Origin: Patescibacteria group bacterium
Lineage (GTDB): Bacteria; Patescibacteriota; Microgenomatia; UBA1400; MFAQ01
Assembly: GCA_943355005.1 (NCBI GenBank)
Contig: CALRDV010000008.1
Coordinates: forward strand, 1-53,822
Direction of reading: 5' to 3'
Length of the DNA stretch: 53,822 nucleotides
The position numbers and the translations under genes were made by a program. The notes beneath the pieces were generated by a model, which ran no database searches, was not told the DNA's origin, and worked only from the letters and a program-made list of their open reading frames with translations. Below, piece by piece: positions 23,074-31,974 of the stretch. The stretch's first letter is position 1. The number at the start of each line of letters is the position of its first letter.

Positions 23074-26070
23074 ATGGCAGTAACAGCCGCTTTTGAAAGC
23101 GCTTATCAAAGATTAAATCCGACTCAGAAACAGGCCGTCGATAGTATCGAGGGGCCGGTGATGGTACTCGCTGGACCAGGAACAGGAAAGACACAGGTCC
23201 TGACCGTCCGCATCGCGAATATTCTTAAACAAACTGATGCAGACGCCTCATCGATCTTGGCTTTGACATTTACCGAAGCAGCAGCGAGAGAGATGAAAGA
23301 GAGACTGATAGATCTCACCGGTCAAGAGGGATACTTTGTAAAAATCGGCACGTTCCACGCACTGTGCAATGAAATTATCAGTGATAATCCGGAGAGATTT
23401 GCGAGACCGTCCGGTATGCAAAACGTAACCGAGCTGGAAAGAGTAAATATTATTTCGGATATCTTGGAGAAAAATTCTTTCCAATTATTAAAGCCGGTAA
23501 ATGCCCCTATGATGTATGTCCGGGACATTATCGGAAACATCTCGACTCTCAAGAGAGAAGGTATTACTCTGAAAAAATATGCCGAGCTGGTATCGATACT
23601 GAAAGATGAGTTTGAGATTGAAAAAGAAGAAATGACAAAGACGGCGCGAGGAGAAAGAGAGACTCTAGTGCTTAAGAATGTGGATCTGCTTTTTATCTAC
23701 GAAAAATATCAAGACAAGTTAAAAGAGATCGGCAGATTTGATTTCGAAGACATGATTAACTGGGTAGTGGAAGCCTTTGAAAATGACCCCGATTTTCTTC
23801 TCAAGTATCAGGAAAACTTCCAGTACATTCTGGTGGACGAGTATCAGGATACAAATTCGGCACAGAATAGATTGGTTTTCGCGCTGTCTAGTTTCTGGGG
23901 AGAGGAAGCAAATATTTTTGCCGTAGGAGACAGTAACCAATCAATTTACAGATTCCAAGGGGCCTCAAAAGAGAACTTGCTTGAGTTTGAAAAAAGATTC
24001 CCCCGCCACACCAGAGTGAAACTGACGGACAATTACCGCTCGACATCGACACTGCTAAAGTCTACGGCCGGACTTTTGAGTGAAGAAGAGCTGAAGCCAA
24101 ATGTGAAGTATAGAGATGTGCAGGTTAAGACAGCAAAGTTTAATTCCTCAATTCTGGAAGACGAGTTTATTTGTAAATCGATAAAACAAAAAATAAAAGC
24201 AGGAATCCCGGCGGAAGAGATTGCGGTGATTGTGAAAGAAAATAAAGATATTGATAACCTTATCAATCTTTTTAAACAAAAGAACATTCCATATCGTTTG
24301 GAGGGAGGGACCGATGTTCTAAAGACGCCTTTGGTATCACAGTTTCTAAAAATATTAAGGGTGGTGACACAGCTTTCCGGACCGGTAAATGACATCGAGC
24401 TCTTTACTGTTTTGAACTATCCGTATCTGGAAATCAAACCATTGTCAGTCCTGAGGGCTGCCAGATATGCTCACGAGAGAAGGGAAACTTTGGTAGATAC
24501 ACTGCAAGACGCCCATCCGGAAATTGACGGAAATTTAATCGAAAAATTTAATCTTATGGTGGGGTGGAATAGCAAAAGCGCATCTCATACTTTACCGGAA
24601 ATGTTCCAAATGATCTTCCAGGAATCGGGGCTACTGAATTATGTTTTGTCTTTACCTCAGCCCATCATTGAACTGAACCGATTTGGAACGCTGTATGAGG
24701 ACACAAAAGCACAAGCGGAGTCCATCTCCGGACTAGATTTGTTTGGCTATGTTTTTAATCTTGGAATAATGGAAGAAAATGGTTTGAAATTGCCGGAGCA
24801 AACGCTGGTATCAGATGTTAAAGCCGTGACACTGACGACAGCACATAAATCCAAAGGACTGGAATGGAAACTGGTATACATCTACCGCTTCGCGGATACA
24901 CACTGGGGTAATTCAACGCGACGGCAAATGATTAAGCTGCCACCAGGAATTATCAATGAGCAAGATGTGAGTAAAGAGGACAAGAACGCTGAAGAAAGAA
25001 GACTTTTTTATGTAGCCATGACACGGGCCAAGCAACAGCTATATATAGTAGGATCCACCAAGTACACCACATCGGTAAAAATGGCTTACCCGTCTTTATT
25101 CCTGAGCGACTTACCAAAAGATACGATCAAGAAAATAAAAACTTCTGGACTGGAAAAAAGAGCCGAGAAGATTCTAGCTTCTCTGATGCAGATCCCCGCT
25201 GCGCCTACCATCCATGAGGGAGAGGAAGAATACTTAGTTCAATTAATTAAAGATTTCAAACTGAGCCCGACAGCCTTAAACACTTTTCTCAAGTGCGCGT
25301 ACAAATTTAAGCTGGACAATCTTTACAAAATCCCAAGAGCGAAAGCACCGGCCATGTGCTTTGGGACTGCGGTGCACTTTGCCATGGAGAGACTTTACCT
25401 AGGGCTAAACAATGGCGAGAAGTTGGAATCGAGAGAAGATTTTCTGAGAGACTTCGAAGTGGCTCTAAAAAATGAGGTGCTAACCGAATCGGAATTCAAG
25501 GCGAGACGGGAACACGGGAAAGAAATTTTGGGAAAATATTACGATCACTATGAGAAGGAGTTTGGTCCGTGTCTGTTTACCGAGAAAAAGTTTGGCAATT
25601 CATTATCTTCGGCGGCGATGCTTGGAGACATTCCCCTTTCCGGAAAAGCAGATCGGATAGATGAAACAAACAAGGATGAGAAACACGTCAGATTTACAGA
25701 CTACAAAACGGGTAACCCTAAGAGCCGAAATGAGATTGAGGGAAACACCAAGAACTCGGATGGGGATTACAAAAGACAATTAGTTTTCTACACTCTACTG
25801 GCCGACTTGGACAAATCTTTCCAATACAAAGTAGTGCAAACAGTCTTGGACTTTATCGAGCCGGATAAAGGTGGAGTGTTTAAAAAAGAGCATTTTAATA
25901 TTACTAGTGATGAGGTGGCTGAATTAAAAGGACTAATTAAAAAATCGGTGTCCGAAATCAGGGAGCTAAAATTCGATAGAACCAAAAATTACACTACCTG
26001 TGGTAATTGTGAATTTATGGATCACTGCTGGCCAAACGGCGTGCCGGTGGCCACAAATTCTGAAGAATAG
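23074..26070 (+). CDS. UvrD/AddA-type helicase fused to a PD-(D/E)XK nuclease with Fe-S cysteines
   Basis: The 998 residues combine an SF1A helicase (Walker A GPGTGKT near 34-40, DEYQDTN near 254, TAHKSKGLEW near 589, RRLFYVAMTRAKQQL near 641) with a C-terminal RecB/AddB-type nuclease (FTDYKTGN near 873). One cysteine near 740 and a C-terminal C-x2-C-x5-C group near 976-985 fit the 4Fe-4S staple of AddB. This is the layout of a single-chain helicase-nuclease for double-strand break processing. No AddB or RecC partner gene is adjacent. It reads divergently from the DHH gene. Confidence 0.9.
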   Translation: MAVTAAFESAYQRLNPTQKQAVDSIEGPVMVLAGPGTGKTQVLTVRIANILKQTDADASSILALTFTEAAAREMKERLIDLTGQEGYFVKIGTFHALCNEIISDNPERFARPSGMQNVTELERVNIISDILEKNSFQLLKPVNAPMMYVRDIIGNISTLKREGITLKKYAELVSILKDEFEIEKEEMTKTARGERETLVLKNVDLLFIYEKYQDKLKEIGRFDFEDMINWVVEAFENDPDFLLKYQENFQYILVDEYQDTNSAQNRLVFALSSFWGEEANIFAVGDSNQSIYRFQGASKENLLEFEKRFPRHTRVKLTDNYRSTSTLLKSTAGLLSEEELKPNVKYRDVQVKTAKFNSSILEDEFICKSIKQKIKAGIPAEEIAVIVKENKDIDNLINLFKQKNIPYRLEGGTDVLKTPLVSQFLKILRVVTQLSGPVNDIELFTVLNYPYLEIKPLSVLRAARYAHERRETLVDTLQDAHPEIDGNLIEKFNLMVGWNSKSASHTLPEMFQMIFQESGLLNYVLSLPQPIIELNRFGTLYEDTKAQAESISGLDLFGYVFNLGIMEENGLKLPEQTLVSDVKAVTLTTAHKSKGLEWKLVYIYRFADTHWGNSTRRQMIKLPPGIINEQDVSKEDKNAEERRLFYVAMTRAKQQLYIVGSTKYTTSVKMAYPSLFLSDLPKDTIKKIKTSGLEKRAEKILASLMQIPAAPTIHEGEEEYLVQLIKDFKLSPTALNTFLKCAYKFKLDNLYKIPRAKAPAMCFGTAVHFAMERLYLGLNNGEKLESREDFLRDFEVALKNEVLTESEFKARREHGKEILGKYYDHYEKEFGPCLFTEKKFGNSLSSAAMLGDIPLSGKADRIDETNKDEKHVRFTDYKTGNPKSRNEIEGNTKNSDGDYKRQLVFYTLLADLDKSFQYKVVQTVLDFIEPDKGGVFKKEHFNITSDEVAELKGLIKKSVSEIRELKFDRTKNYTTCGNCEFMDHCWPNGVPVATNSEE

Positions 26071-26073
26071 TTT

Positions 26074-26079
26074 TATACT
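26074..26079 (+). promoter_or_regulatory. -10 box for the leaderless tspO gene
   Basis: TATACT lies 8 nt before the ATG at 26088, with no SD. Confidence 0.5.
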
Positions 26080-26087
26080 GGATATAT

Positions 26088-26558
26088 ATGAAAAGTTGGA
26101 TGAAGCTACTCATTTCGGTTATCGGCTGTGAGCTGGTGGGGGTTCTGTCTGCTCTCTTTACAATTTCAGGTATTAAAGATTGGTATTTATATCTAAACAA
26201 GCCTTTCTTTGCCCCACCAAACTGGATCTTCGGACCAGCATGGACGACTTTGTATTTTTTAATGGGAGTCGCAATTTACCTTATTTGGACACAAGACCAG
26301 AAAAAGAAAAAAGTGAAGATGGCAGTTCAATTTTTCTTGGCTCAGCTGGCGGTAAATTTTATTTGGTCACCAATTTTCTTTGGCCTGAGAGCCCCGGCAC
26401 TAGGGCTTGTCACAATTTTGGTCATGTGGGGTTTGGTTTTCATGACCATGAAAAAGTTTTACCCGATCTCTAAGCCGGCGTTTTATCTGCTGGTGCCTTA
26501 TATCGCCTGGGTCAGTTTTGCCACACTACTTAATGCGGCGATTGTGGTGCTAAATTGA
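26088..26558 (+). CDS. TspO/MBR family membrane protein
   Basis: Tryptophan-rich sensory protein, a five-helix membrane protein that binds porphyrins. The 156 residues show the family pattern: LNKPFFAPPNWIFGPAWTTLYFLMG, NFIWSPIFFGLRAP, and PYIAWVSFATLLNAAI at the end. Length matches TspO. In an organism with no visible haem genes in this window, its ligand is unclear. Confidence 0.93.
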   Translation: MKSWMKLLISVIGCELVGVLSALFTISGIKDWYLYLNKPFFAPPNWIFGPAWTTLYFLMGVAIYLIWTQDQKKKKVKMAVQFFLAQLAVNFIWSPIFFGLRAPALGLVTILVMWGLVFMTMKKFYPISKPAFYLLVPYIAWVSFATLLNAAIVVLN

Positions 26559-26560
26559 CC

Positions 26561-26590
26561 AAAAAAACACCCCACTACTTGAGTGGGGTG
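26561..26590 (-). terminator. terminator of the minus-strand gene at 26601
   Basis: CACCCCACT pairs with AGTGGGGTG around ACTTG; the A7 run at 26561-26567 is the U-tract on the minus strand. Confidence 0.85.
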
Positions 26591-26600
26591 AATTCGTCTG

Positions 26601-27005
26601 CTAATTTCTGAGGTCTTGGTATTTTTCGATCTCCCCCTGTGTCATCCAGAGCAAGGAGAATGAGCCATTTACCAGGAAGAAATTTATCGTCCTTTTTTCT
26701 ATTACTGTGATCCTGACGATATCTTCCAACGGCACTCCGTATTTGTGCCCACCATAGACTACGAAGAGTACTCCATCCTGAATGTAAGCAGTATCAGCTT
26801 CCGGACAGCCCTCACAGACTAATAGTCCATCGTCTTCCTCGCACTCAGCCTTGAGGTCTTCGAGGAATTCCGGGTTGGTCATTTCGTTCGGACCAATTAT
26901 GACCCGGCGGCCCAAGAACTGGGTGAAGCCCAGCGATAGGCGGGGGTCTTGGAGCTGGTGGTTTATGATTCTGACCAGCTTCTCGGGCATTGTCTTGTGG
27001 ACCAA
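26601..27005 (-). CDS. hypothetical protein, TTG start
   Basis: I place the start at TTG 27005 because AGGAGG lies 5 nt before it and the promoter (-10 at 27046-27051) lies upstream; a longer frame from 27074 would include the promoter. The 134 residues contain LVCEGCPEAD and strand-rich stretches (YIQDGVLFVVYGGHKYGV, FLVNGSFSLLWM). No family was recognised. It belongs to the SD-led accessory class with its own promoter and terminator. Confidence 0.7.
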   Translation of the reverse strand: MVHKTMPEKLVRIINHQLQDPRLSLGFTQFLGRRVIIGPNEMTNPEFLEDLKAECEEDDGLLVCEGCPEADTAYIQDGVLFVVYGGHKYGVPLEDIVRITVIEKRTINFFLVNGSFSLLWMTQGEIEKYQDLRN

Positions 27006-27045
27006 GATTGTCCTCCTTATAAATGTTCGGCACGAAGATAGCGAT

Positions 27046-27074
27046 ATATTACAATATACTTTAATAAATGTCAA
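27046..27074 (-). promoter_or_regulatory. promoter of the 26601-27005 gene
   Basis: On the minus strand, TTGACA (27069-27074), a 17-bp spacer and TAATAT (27046-27051). Confidence 0.8.
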
Positions 27075-27135
27075 ACTTATAGGCCTTACTTGGTTTCAAC
27101 TCTCTGTTAGATTGGTCAGCGATATAATTAAGATT

Positions 27136-27756
27136 ATGAAGCCATACGAGGGGATGACTAAAGACAACACGGCACTTCTAGTAATAGACCCGATAAACTC
27201 ATGTGCCCACGAGAGGTGTGAAACGCCGGAGTGGAATATCCACTACACCAAGATAAGGGAGATGCTGCCTAAGCTGGCTGATTTTGTAGTTGAGTACAAG
27301 AAGAACTTTGGCGGTTTAGTGGCATACGTAAAATTAACTTCCTGGACCAAGGAAAATTTGCCGAAAAATATTAAAACTCTCTACGAAGACCCAAAAGCAA
27401 ATTACTATTCCAACGACCCTTCCGGATTTGAAGAACTTTTTCATACAGTAAAGCCCAGTGAAGATGATTTGGTGTTTATAAAAAATACCTACGATGCGTT
27501 TTCGAATGAGGATTTGGTAAAAGAATTAAATCAGAGAAAAATTAGATACGTTGTGATGACCGGCATTTTTACGGATGGCTGTGTTCTCGCCACGATTGTT
27601 AGCGGATTTTCCAAAGGTTTCAATTTTGTGATTTTGAAAGATCTTATCGAGACAACCGACGACCCGGAAAGGCAGGAATTGCAAAAGCTTTTGATTGGTT
27701 TCACCTTCCCGGTGATGTATGGGAAGACGATTACTTCGGCGGAGTTTTTAGTATAA
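27136..27756 (+). CDS. isochorismatase-family cysteine hydrolase
   Basis: The start is ATG 27136, with TATAAT (27123-27128) 7 nt upstream; the frame stays open further 5', but that region holds the divergent promoter of the neighbour. The 206 residues have the Asp-Lys-Cys catalytic triad: LLVIDP near residue 16, FIKNTYDAF near 115, and GIFTDGCV near 150. The family includes nicotinamidases and other amidohydrolases. No partner gene indicates the substrate. Confidence 0.85.
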   Translation: MKPYEGMTKDNTALLVIDPINSCAHERCETPEWNIHYTKIREMLPKLADFVVEYKKNFGGLVAYVKLTSWTKENLPKNIKTLYEDPKANYYSNDPSGFEELFHTVKPSEDDLVFIKNTYDAFSNEDLVKELNQRKIRYVVMTGIFTDGCVLATIVSGFSKGFNFVILKDLIETTDDPERQELQKLLIGFTFPVMYGKTITSAEFLV

Positions 27757-27780
27757 AAAATCCCTAGGCTTTACTAGGGA
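27755..27780 (-). terminator. hairpin terminator between the isochorismatase-like and metallopeptidase-like genes
   Basis: TCCCTAG pairs with CTAGGGA; the A6 run at 27755-27760 gives a U-tract on the minus strand. It lies about 70 nt after the stop of the 27849 gene. Confidence 0.7.
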
Positions 27781-27848
27781 TCAGATTATAAGGCGCTTAC
27801 AGATGTGGTTGTATGATCTCAGGGTATCTTGGTCAAGCTATAAGTTAT

Positions 27849-28610
27849 TTAATCTAGAAACCCTTTGTCTTGCATTTCTCTCCTATGGACCTGTCTTTCT
27901 TTTAAATTTCTATCAACCCGAAAGGTAAGATTGGAATGCTTGAAATATTTTCTAAGAAAGGCGATTTGCCAGAGTCTTCCTTTTATCTCTAAATCAGAGG
28001 CTTTTAGAAGATAATCAAATTCGACCTCAGATAGGTTTTCGTATCGATCAGTATCACCAGTAAGATCTTTATATTCTGTTTGTTTTCTCCCCGGATTTTT
28101 ACTAGCTTCTTGAATATATAACATGTGGCCAAACTCATGGACGGGAGAGCTGAGGTATTGGGCGTCGCTTTCAAATAGTTTCTGATTTCTTAAATTTGAC
28201 TCCGCCTCATCGATCACAGCATCAAGGTTTAGTGTTAAATCAAAAGAAAGAAGCGTCTCCCCACTTTCGTTATATTTTGGAGTAACACTCATTTTTGAAC
28301 CGAAAGAGATATCATCTTCTTTAACATCGTGAATAAATTTGATGTTTACCGGATGTTCAAGTTTAATCGGAGATATTTTTCTCATCAGGTCAGTCATGAA
28401 CATAGCTTCACAGATAAGACGGGCGACCACAGGTTTCTCACGTTGACCAACTCTTGATAATCCTTTAACTTGCTCAGATGCTGCTTCCATATGATCTTTT
28501 AGGTATTCATCACGCATCCGGAAAAATTCAGGATTATCCGGCCAATCGATTTTTCGAGTGTTTTCGGTAGTTTTCTCAGTAGGCTCCAGTATTCCGAAAT
28601 TAATTTCCAT
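27849..28610 (-). CDS. HExxH metallopeptidase-like protein
   Basis: The 253 residues contain SPVHEFGHMLYI near residue 157, a zincin-type HExxH motif, preceded by strand-rich sequence and followed by a helical, charged C-terminus where a third zinc ligand (glutamate in LSEVEF) might lie. I do not recognise the family. It starts 2 nt after the stop of the 28613 gene on the same strand, so the two form a tight pair. No signal peptide is present, so it acts in the cytoplasm. Confidence 0.7.
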   Translation of the reverse strand: MEINFGILEPTEKTTENTRKIDWPDNPEFFRMRDEYLKDHMEAASEQVKGLSRVGQREKPVVARLICEAMFMTDLMRKISPIKLEHPVNIKFIHDVKEDDISFGSKMSVTPKYNESGETLLSFDLTLNLDAVIDEAESNLRNQKLFESDAQYLSSPVHEFGHMLYIQEASKNPGRKQTEYKDLTGDTDRYENLSEVEFDYLLKASDLEIKGRLWQIAFLRKYFKHSNLTFRVDRNLKERQVHRREMQDKGFLD

Positions 28611-28612
28611 AT

Positions 28613-29287
28613 TTATTTTTCGTAAACAGTTTTAATCCATGGATGGGACATAAAATAGCCGCATTTCCCAAGAGATTCCATACTAGCGACACGGTGGCGG
28701 CCGTTTTCGACTTTATCGAATTTGCCCTTTCGAATCGGATCGTTTTCAAAGATGCTTTCGTAAACAATTTCATTATCCATAACGATTCCCAGACCATAGA
28801 GATAAGTTTGGATATCTTCTCCTCTGCCTTTTAGATCATCAAATAGTACCCCGTTCTCTTCCTTTGCTTCTTCATAACCTTTTTGAAACTTATCAAATTT
28901 TGGATAGTATTTATCTTTAATTGGGGTTTCTTTAAGTGAGGTAATATAACCGGACAATTCGAGAAGCTTGTCTATATCACATTTTCCTTTTTTATCTAAT
29001 ATTCCGAGAGTGTGGAGTAAGGTACCGACCGCTTTTCTTTTCATATCCAGAATACCTGGCTCCCAAGAAGGACCTTTTTCTATAATGTCCGCCCAGAGTT
29101 GCATTAATTTATCGTATTTTTTAATTGTTTCTTTGGCTTCCAATTTTGGTTCTTCAGTTATGGATTCAAATTCGACTTCTTGTTCTACCTCATCGCTTTC
29201 TGCTTGATCTTCAGTCTTAGGAGCTTTCCATTCAGCAAAACCTTCACTGCCGCGGCCAAAAGAAGATTCGCAATACAAATATTCCAT
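28613..29287 (-). CDS. hypothetical protein with ParB-like NGRHRVAS motif
   Basis: The 224 residues have an acidic N-terminal region (residues about 25-50), a helical middle, and a C-terminal stretch ENGRHRVASMESLGKCGYF near 195. GRHR followed by A and a helix is the core of the ParB/sulfiredoxin fold (the G-x-H-R nucleotide-binding motif). Full ParB partition features such as an HTH are not visible. It is cotranscribed with the HExxH protein. A joint function is likely, but its nature is unknown. Confidence 0.6.
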   Translation of the reverse strand: MEYLYCESSFGRGSEGFAEWKAPKTEDQAESDEVEQEVEFESITEEPKLEAKETIKKYDKLMQLWADIIEKGPSWEPGILDMKRKAVGTLLHTLGILDKKGKCDIDKLLELSGYITSLKETPIKDKYYPKFDKFQKGYEEAKEENGVLFDDLKGRGEDIQTYLYGLGIVMDNEIVYESIFENDPIRKGKFDKVENGRHRVASMESLGKCGYFMSHPWIKTVYEK

Positions 29288-29335
29288 AGGTAGATTATAT
29301 GACTTCTATCTAAAGCTTTACGGAGTAACTTGATA

Positions 29336-29360
29336 CAAAAACTCCTCATTACTGAGGAGT
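29336..29360 (-). terminator. terminator overlapping the stop of the 29349 gene
   Basis: ACTCCTCA pairs with TGAGGAGT; the stop codon of the minus-strand gene lies in the loop and an A-rich run follows on the plus strand. Confidence 0.75.
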
Positions 29361-29657
29361 GGTAAACCAAGCGTCAAAAACGGAAACGTCTACTTTGTAC
29401 GAGTACTGGCTTTCTCGGTCGGCGGAATAGGACCGAGTAGTAGTCGACTTAATAGTCTCCGTGTGGAGCTTGTGGCCGGTGGCCCTATCGCTGAGCGTGA
29501 TCTTAATTTCGCCCCAGAATACCATGTGGTCCCACATATCAATGGTACGGCTATTTTCTTCACCGTGGATCTCAAGCTTCTGGCCGGCAGAAAGCTTGGA
29601 TTTTAGGTATTCTTCAAGCTTGCCAAGTACGAACCAGTCAATGCCTTCGATTATCAT
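29349..29657 (-). CDS. hypothetical 102-residue protein
   Basis: A small soluble, beta-rich protein (IKITLSD, RESQYSYKVDVSVFD) with no recognised family. It has an AGAGGAC SD 4 nt before the ATG, a consensus-like promoter and a terminator, so it is a self-contained unit of the SD-led class. Confidence 0.65.
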   Translation of the reverse strand: MIIEGIDWFVLGKLEEYLKSKLSAGQKLEIHGEENSRTIDMWDHMVFWGEIKITLSDRATGHKLHTETIKSTTTRSYSADRESQYSYKVDVSVFDAWFTTPQ

Positions 29658-29698
29658 TTTGTCCTCTTTAACGTGCGTGAGTTGATTAGATATTGTAT

Positions 29699-29727
29699 AC
29701 TATACACTATCTAAAGGGCTTTGTCAA
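29699..29727 (-). promoter_or_regulatory. promoter of the 29349-29657 gene
   Basis: On the minus strand, TTGACA (29722-29727), 17 bp and TATAGT (29699-29704). Confidence 0.85.
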
Positions 29728-29775
29728 GTCCTTCTTTTTTAAGCAAATTACGCATCAAATATCTGGATTTAGATA

Positions 29776-29781
29776 TAAAAT
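29776..29781 (+). promoter_or_regulatory. -10 box for the leaderless DUF2779 gene
   Basis: TAAAAT lies 7 nt before the ATG at 29789, with no SD. A start at 29693 would place this box inside the gene. Confidence 0.6.
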
Positions 29782-29788
29782 ACAGAGA

Positions 29789-31237
29789 ATGATTACGAAG
29801 TCGGATTTTATAAAACATGAGGAGTGCCCGATTTGGCTGTGGCTGGTAAAGTATCGGAAAGATTTGCTGCCGAAGCAGAGTGAAGCCCTAACGAGAATTT
29901 TTACCAACGGAAATTTGATAGATGAGCTGGCGAGGAAACTTTATCCGGAAGGGATAGAGATTGAGGACAGATTTGAGCGGGGATATATCAATACGAAGAG
30001 AATGATTGAAGAGGGAGCGACGGTAATGTTTCAGCCGACGGCGATTACGAATGACGGACTTGGTTGTACTGCAGATATCCTTACTAAAGACCTTAAGATG
30101 GGACTCTGGGACCTGCGGGAAGTGAAGAGTAGCACTTCAGTGAAAGAGGAACATCTTGTGGACGTGGCGTTTCAAAAAATTTGTTTTGAGAGAGCAGGAA
30201 TAAAGATCGGGAGAACATATCTGATACATATTAATAACGAATATGTGAGGCAAGGGGAGATAGAGCCGGAAAAACTTTTTGTAGAGGAGGAGATCACCGA
30301 GCAGGTGGCGGAGCATATGGATGAAGCTAGGAAGCAAATTGAAGAAGCGAAACTAATAATTGGGAATATCCGGTCACCAGACATGGCGCTGATACAGAAA
30401 TGTCATAATCCGGAAAAATGTGACTGGTTGGATTTCTATATTCATGGATTTCCCGAGATATATGAAATTGCGGAAACTTTTCCGGATGATCACCTGAAAA
30501 TATTACTGGACCGGGGGACGCTGGACTACACGAGGTTGCCCCAGCAACTGCTGGACCGGGTTGGTTTTGTGGAGCCGGTGGCTTTTGAAGAAATTGACAG
30601 AGAAGGAATTAAGAAAGAGTTGGCCGACCTGGTTTATCCTTTGTATTTTTTTGATTACGAAACATATTCGGCCGGGATTCCCCCATTTGACGGGACCAAG
30701 CCGTATCAGCAAATCCCCTTTCAGTATTCGCTGGATATCATGGACGAACCGGGTGGAGAAATAATTCACAAAGAATTTTTGGCTAGAAGCTTTGTGAATC
30801 CGATGGCGGAATTAATTGAAAATCTAAAGAAGGACTTCGGACCCAAGGGGAGTGTAGTTGTTTGGAATGCTAGTTTTGAAACTCTCCGAAATAAAGAAAT
30901 GGCAGAGATGTTTCCGGAGGAAGCGGAATTTCTTTTGGATTTGAACGAAAGGATGTTTGACTTGATGCTCTTGTTTAAATTTGATAGAAAAATATATATT
31001 CACAGTGAGTTTAACAAGAGCGCTTCTCTAAAGAAAGTTTTACCTGTGTTGTGTCCTGAATTAGCGTATACGGATTTGGAAATTCAAGAAGGTGGGACAG
31101 CGTCGGCCAGTTGGCCAGTGATGACGAATGAGGAAACACCGGAAGAAGAAAAAGGAAATCTGGCCAGGGCGATGCTCGCATATTGCGGAAGAGACACCAT
31201 GGCGATGGTGGGGATATTTAGGAAATGTATTTTTTGA
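29789..31237 (+). CDS. DUF2779 protein: Cas4-like nuclease domain plus exonuclease-like domain
   Basis: The start is ATG 29789; the 32 residues before it are unlike the family. The N-terminal half (TKSDFIKHEECPIWLWL, then LREVKSSTSVKEEHLVDVAFQK with the PD-(D/E)XK E-x-K) resembles Cas4/RecB nucleases, with cysteines that could hold an Fe-S cluster (KCHNPEKCDW). The C-terminal half has YFFDYETY, VVWNASFE and AYCGRDTMAMV, matching a DEDD 3'-5' exonuclease fold. This is the DUF2779 layout, presumed to act in DNA repair or defence. It overlaps the convergent SDR gene by 20 nt. Confidence 0.85.
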   Translation: MITKSDFIKHEECPIWLWLVKYRKDLLPKQSEALTRIFTNGNLIDELARKLYPEGIEIEDRFERGYINTKRMIEEGATVMFQPTAITNDGLGCTADILTKDLKMGLWDLREVKSSTSVKEEHLVDVAFQKICFERAGIKIGRTYLIHINNEYVRQGEIEPEKLFVEEEITEQVAEHMDEARKQIEEAKLIIGNIRSPDMALIQKCHNPEKCDWLDFYIHGFPEIYEIAETFPDDHLKILLDRGTLDYTRLPQQLLDRVGFVEPVAFEEIDREGIKKELADLVYPLYFFDYETYSAGIPPFDGTKPYQQIPFQYSLDIMDEPGGEIIHKEFLARSFVNPMAELIENLKKDFGPKGSVVVWNASFETLRNKEMAEMFPEEAEFLLDLNERMFDLMLLFKFDRKIYIHSEFNKSASLKKVLPVLCPELAYTDLEIQEGGTASASWPVMTNEETPEEEKGNLARAMLAYCGRDTMAMVGIFRKCIF

Positions 31238-31970
31238 TCAGGGGGTCGCGGATGGTGGACGGCAAAGCCATAAGTAGTTTGACCAGATGTTTTTCCTTTC
31301 CCACTAAATAATTGGCTTTGGGATTTTTGGTTTCGATGATTTTTTCGATAAGCTTCGCAATTTGAACAGGTGGTTCACCATAGTCTTTGTAGTCGTTAAC
31401 GACCGTGGGCGGAACTTTAGAATTTTTGTAAAATTTGGTATCGTAAGCACCGGGGTTGACGGCGACGACTTGGATATTATTTTTGATTTCTTCCAAGCGA
31501 AGGGCTTGAGAAAGACCTTCGACGGCAAACTTACTGGCGCTATAAATACCGTAATCAGGAAGAGAGAAGAGTCCGACAATCGAACTGATATTAATAATCA
31601 GTCCGGATTTTTGAGTCCTCATTATTGGAAGATTCGATTTGATGACTTTGTAGGTGCCGAAAAAATTAACTTCAAACTGGTCTCTGGTCTGGCTTTCGGT
31701 AGAGGCTTCGACAGAAGCGACATAGCCGTAGCCGGCATTGTTTATAAGTACGTCGATTCGGCCATATTTTTTATAAATTTCTTTTACAACTTCATCAATT
31801 TGATTTTGACTCCAAGTTACATCCAGAAGTTTGGTGTTTGGGAGTATGGAAAGATCTGATTTTTTGCGGACAGTGGGAATGACAGTGTGACCTTGTTGGG
31901 ATAAATATTTGGCGGTTTCGTAACCAAAACCTGAGGAACAGCCGGTGATGAGAATGGTTTTCTTTTTCAT
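31218..31970 (-). CDS. short-chain dehydrogenase/reductase
   Basis: Classical SDR features: TGCSSGFG at residues 9-16 for NAD(P) binding, NNAGYGYV, ISSIVG, and the catalytic YSASK near residue 153. VAVNPGAYDTKF follows. At 250 residues it is of normal length. The substrate is not predictable. It lies 4 nt after the histidine phosphatase gene on the same strand, so both are probably one operon. Confidence 0.93.
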   Translation of the reverse strand: MKKKTILITGCSSGFGYETAKYLSQQGHTVIPTVRKKSDLSILPNTKLLDVTWSQNQIDEVVKEIYKKYGRIDVLINNAGYGYVASVEASTESQTRDQFEVNFFGTYKVIKSNLPIMRTQKSGLIINISSIVGLFSLPDYGIYSASKFAVEGLSQALRLEEIKNNIQVVAVNPGAYDTKFYKNSKVPPTVVNDYKDYGEPPVQIAKLIEKIIETKNPKANYLVGKEKHLVKLLMALPSTIRDPLIKKYIS

Positions 31971-31974
31971 AATT

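Noticed and set aside
26851-27135. 5' extension of the isochorismatase-like gene back to 26851
   Set aside because: That stretch lies opposite another gene and over its promoter, and a TATAAT box sits 7 nt before ATG 27136; the family N-terminus also begins there.
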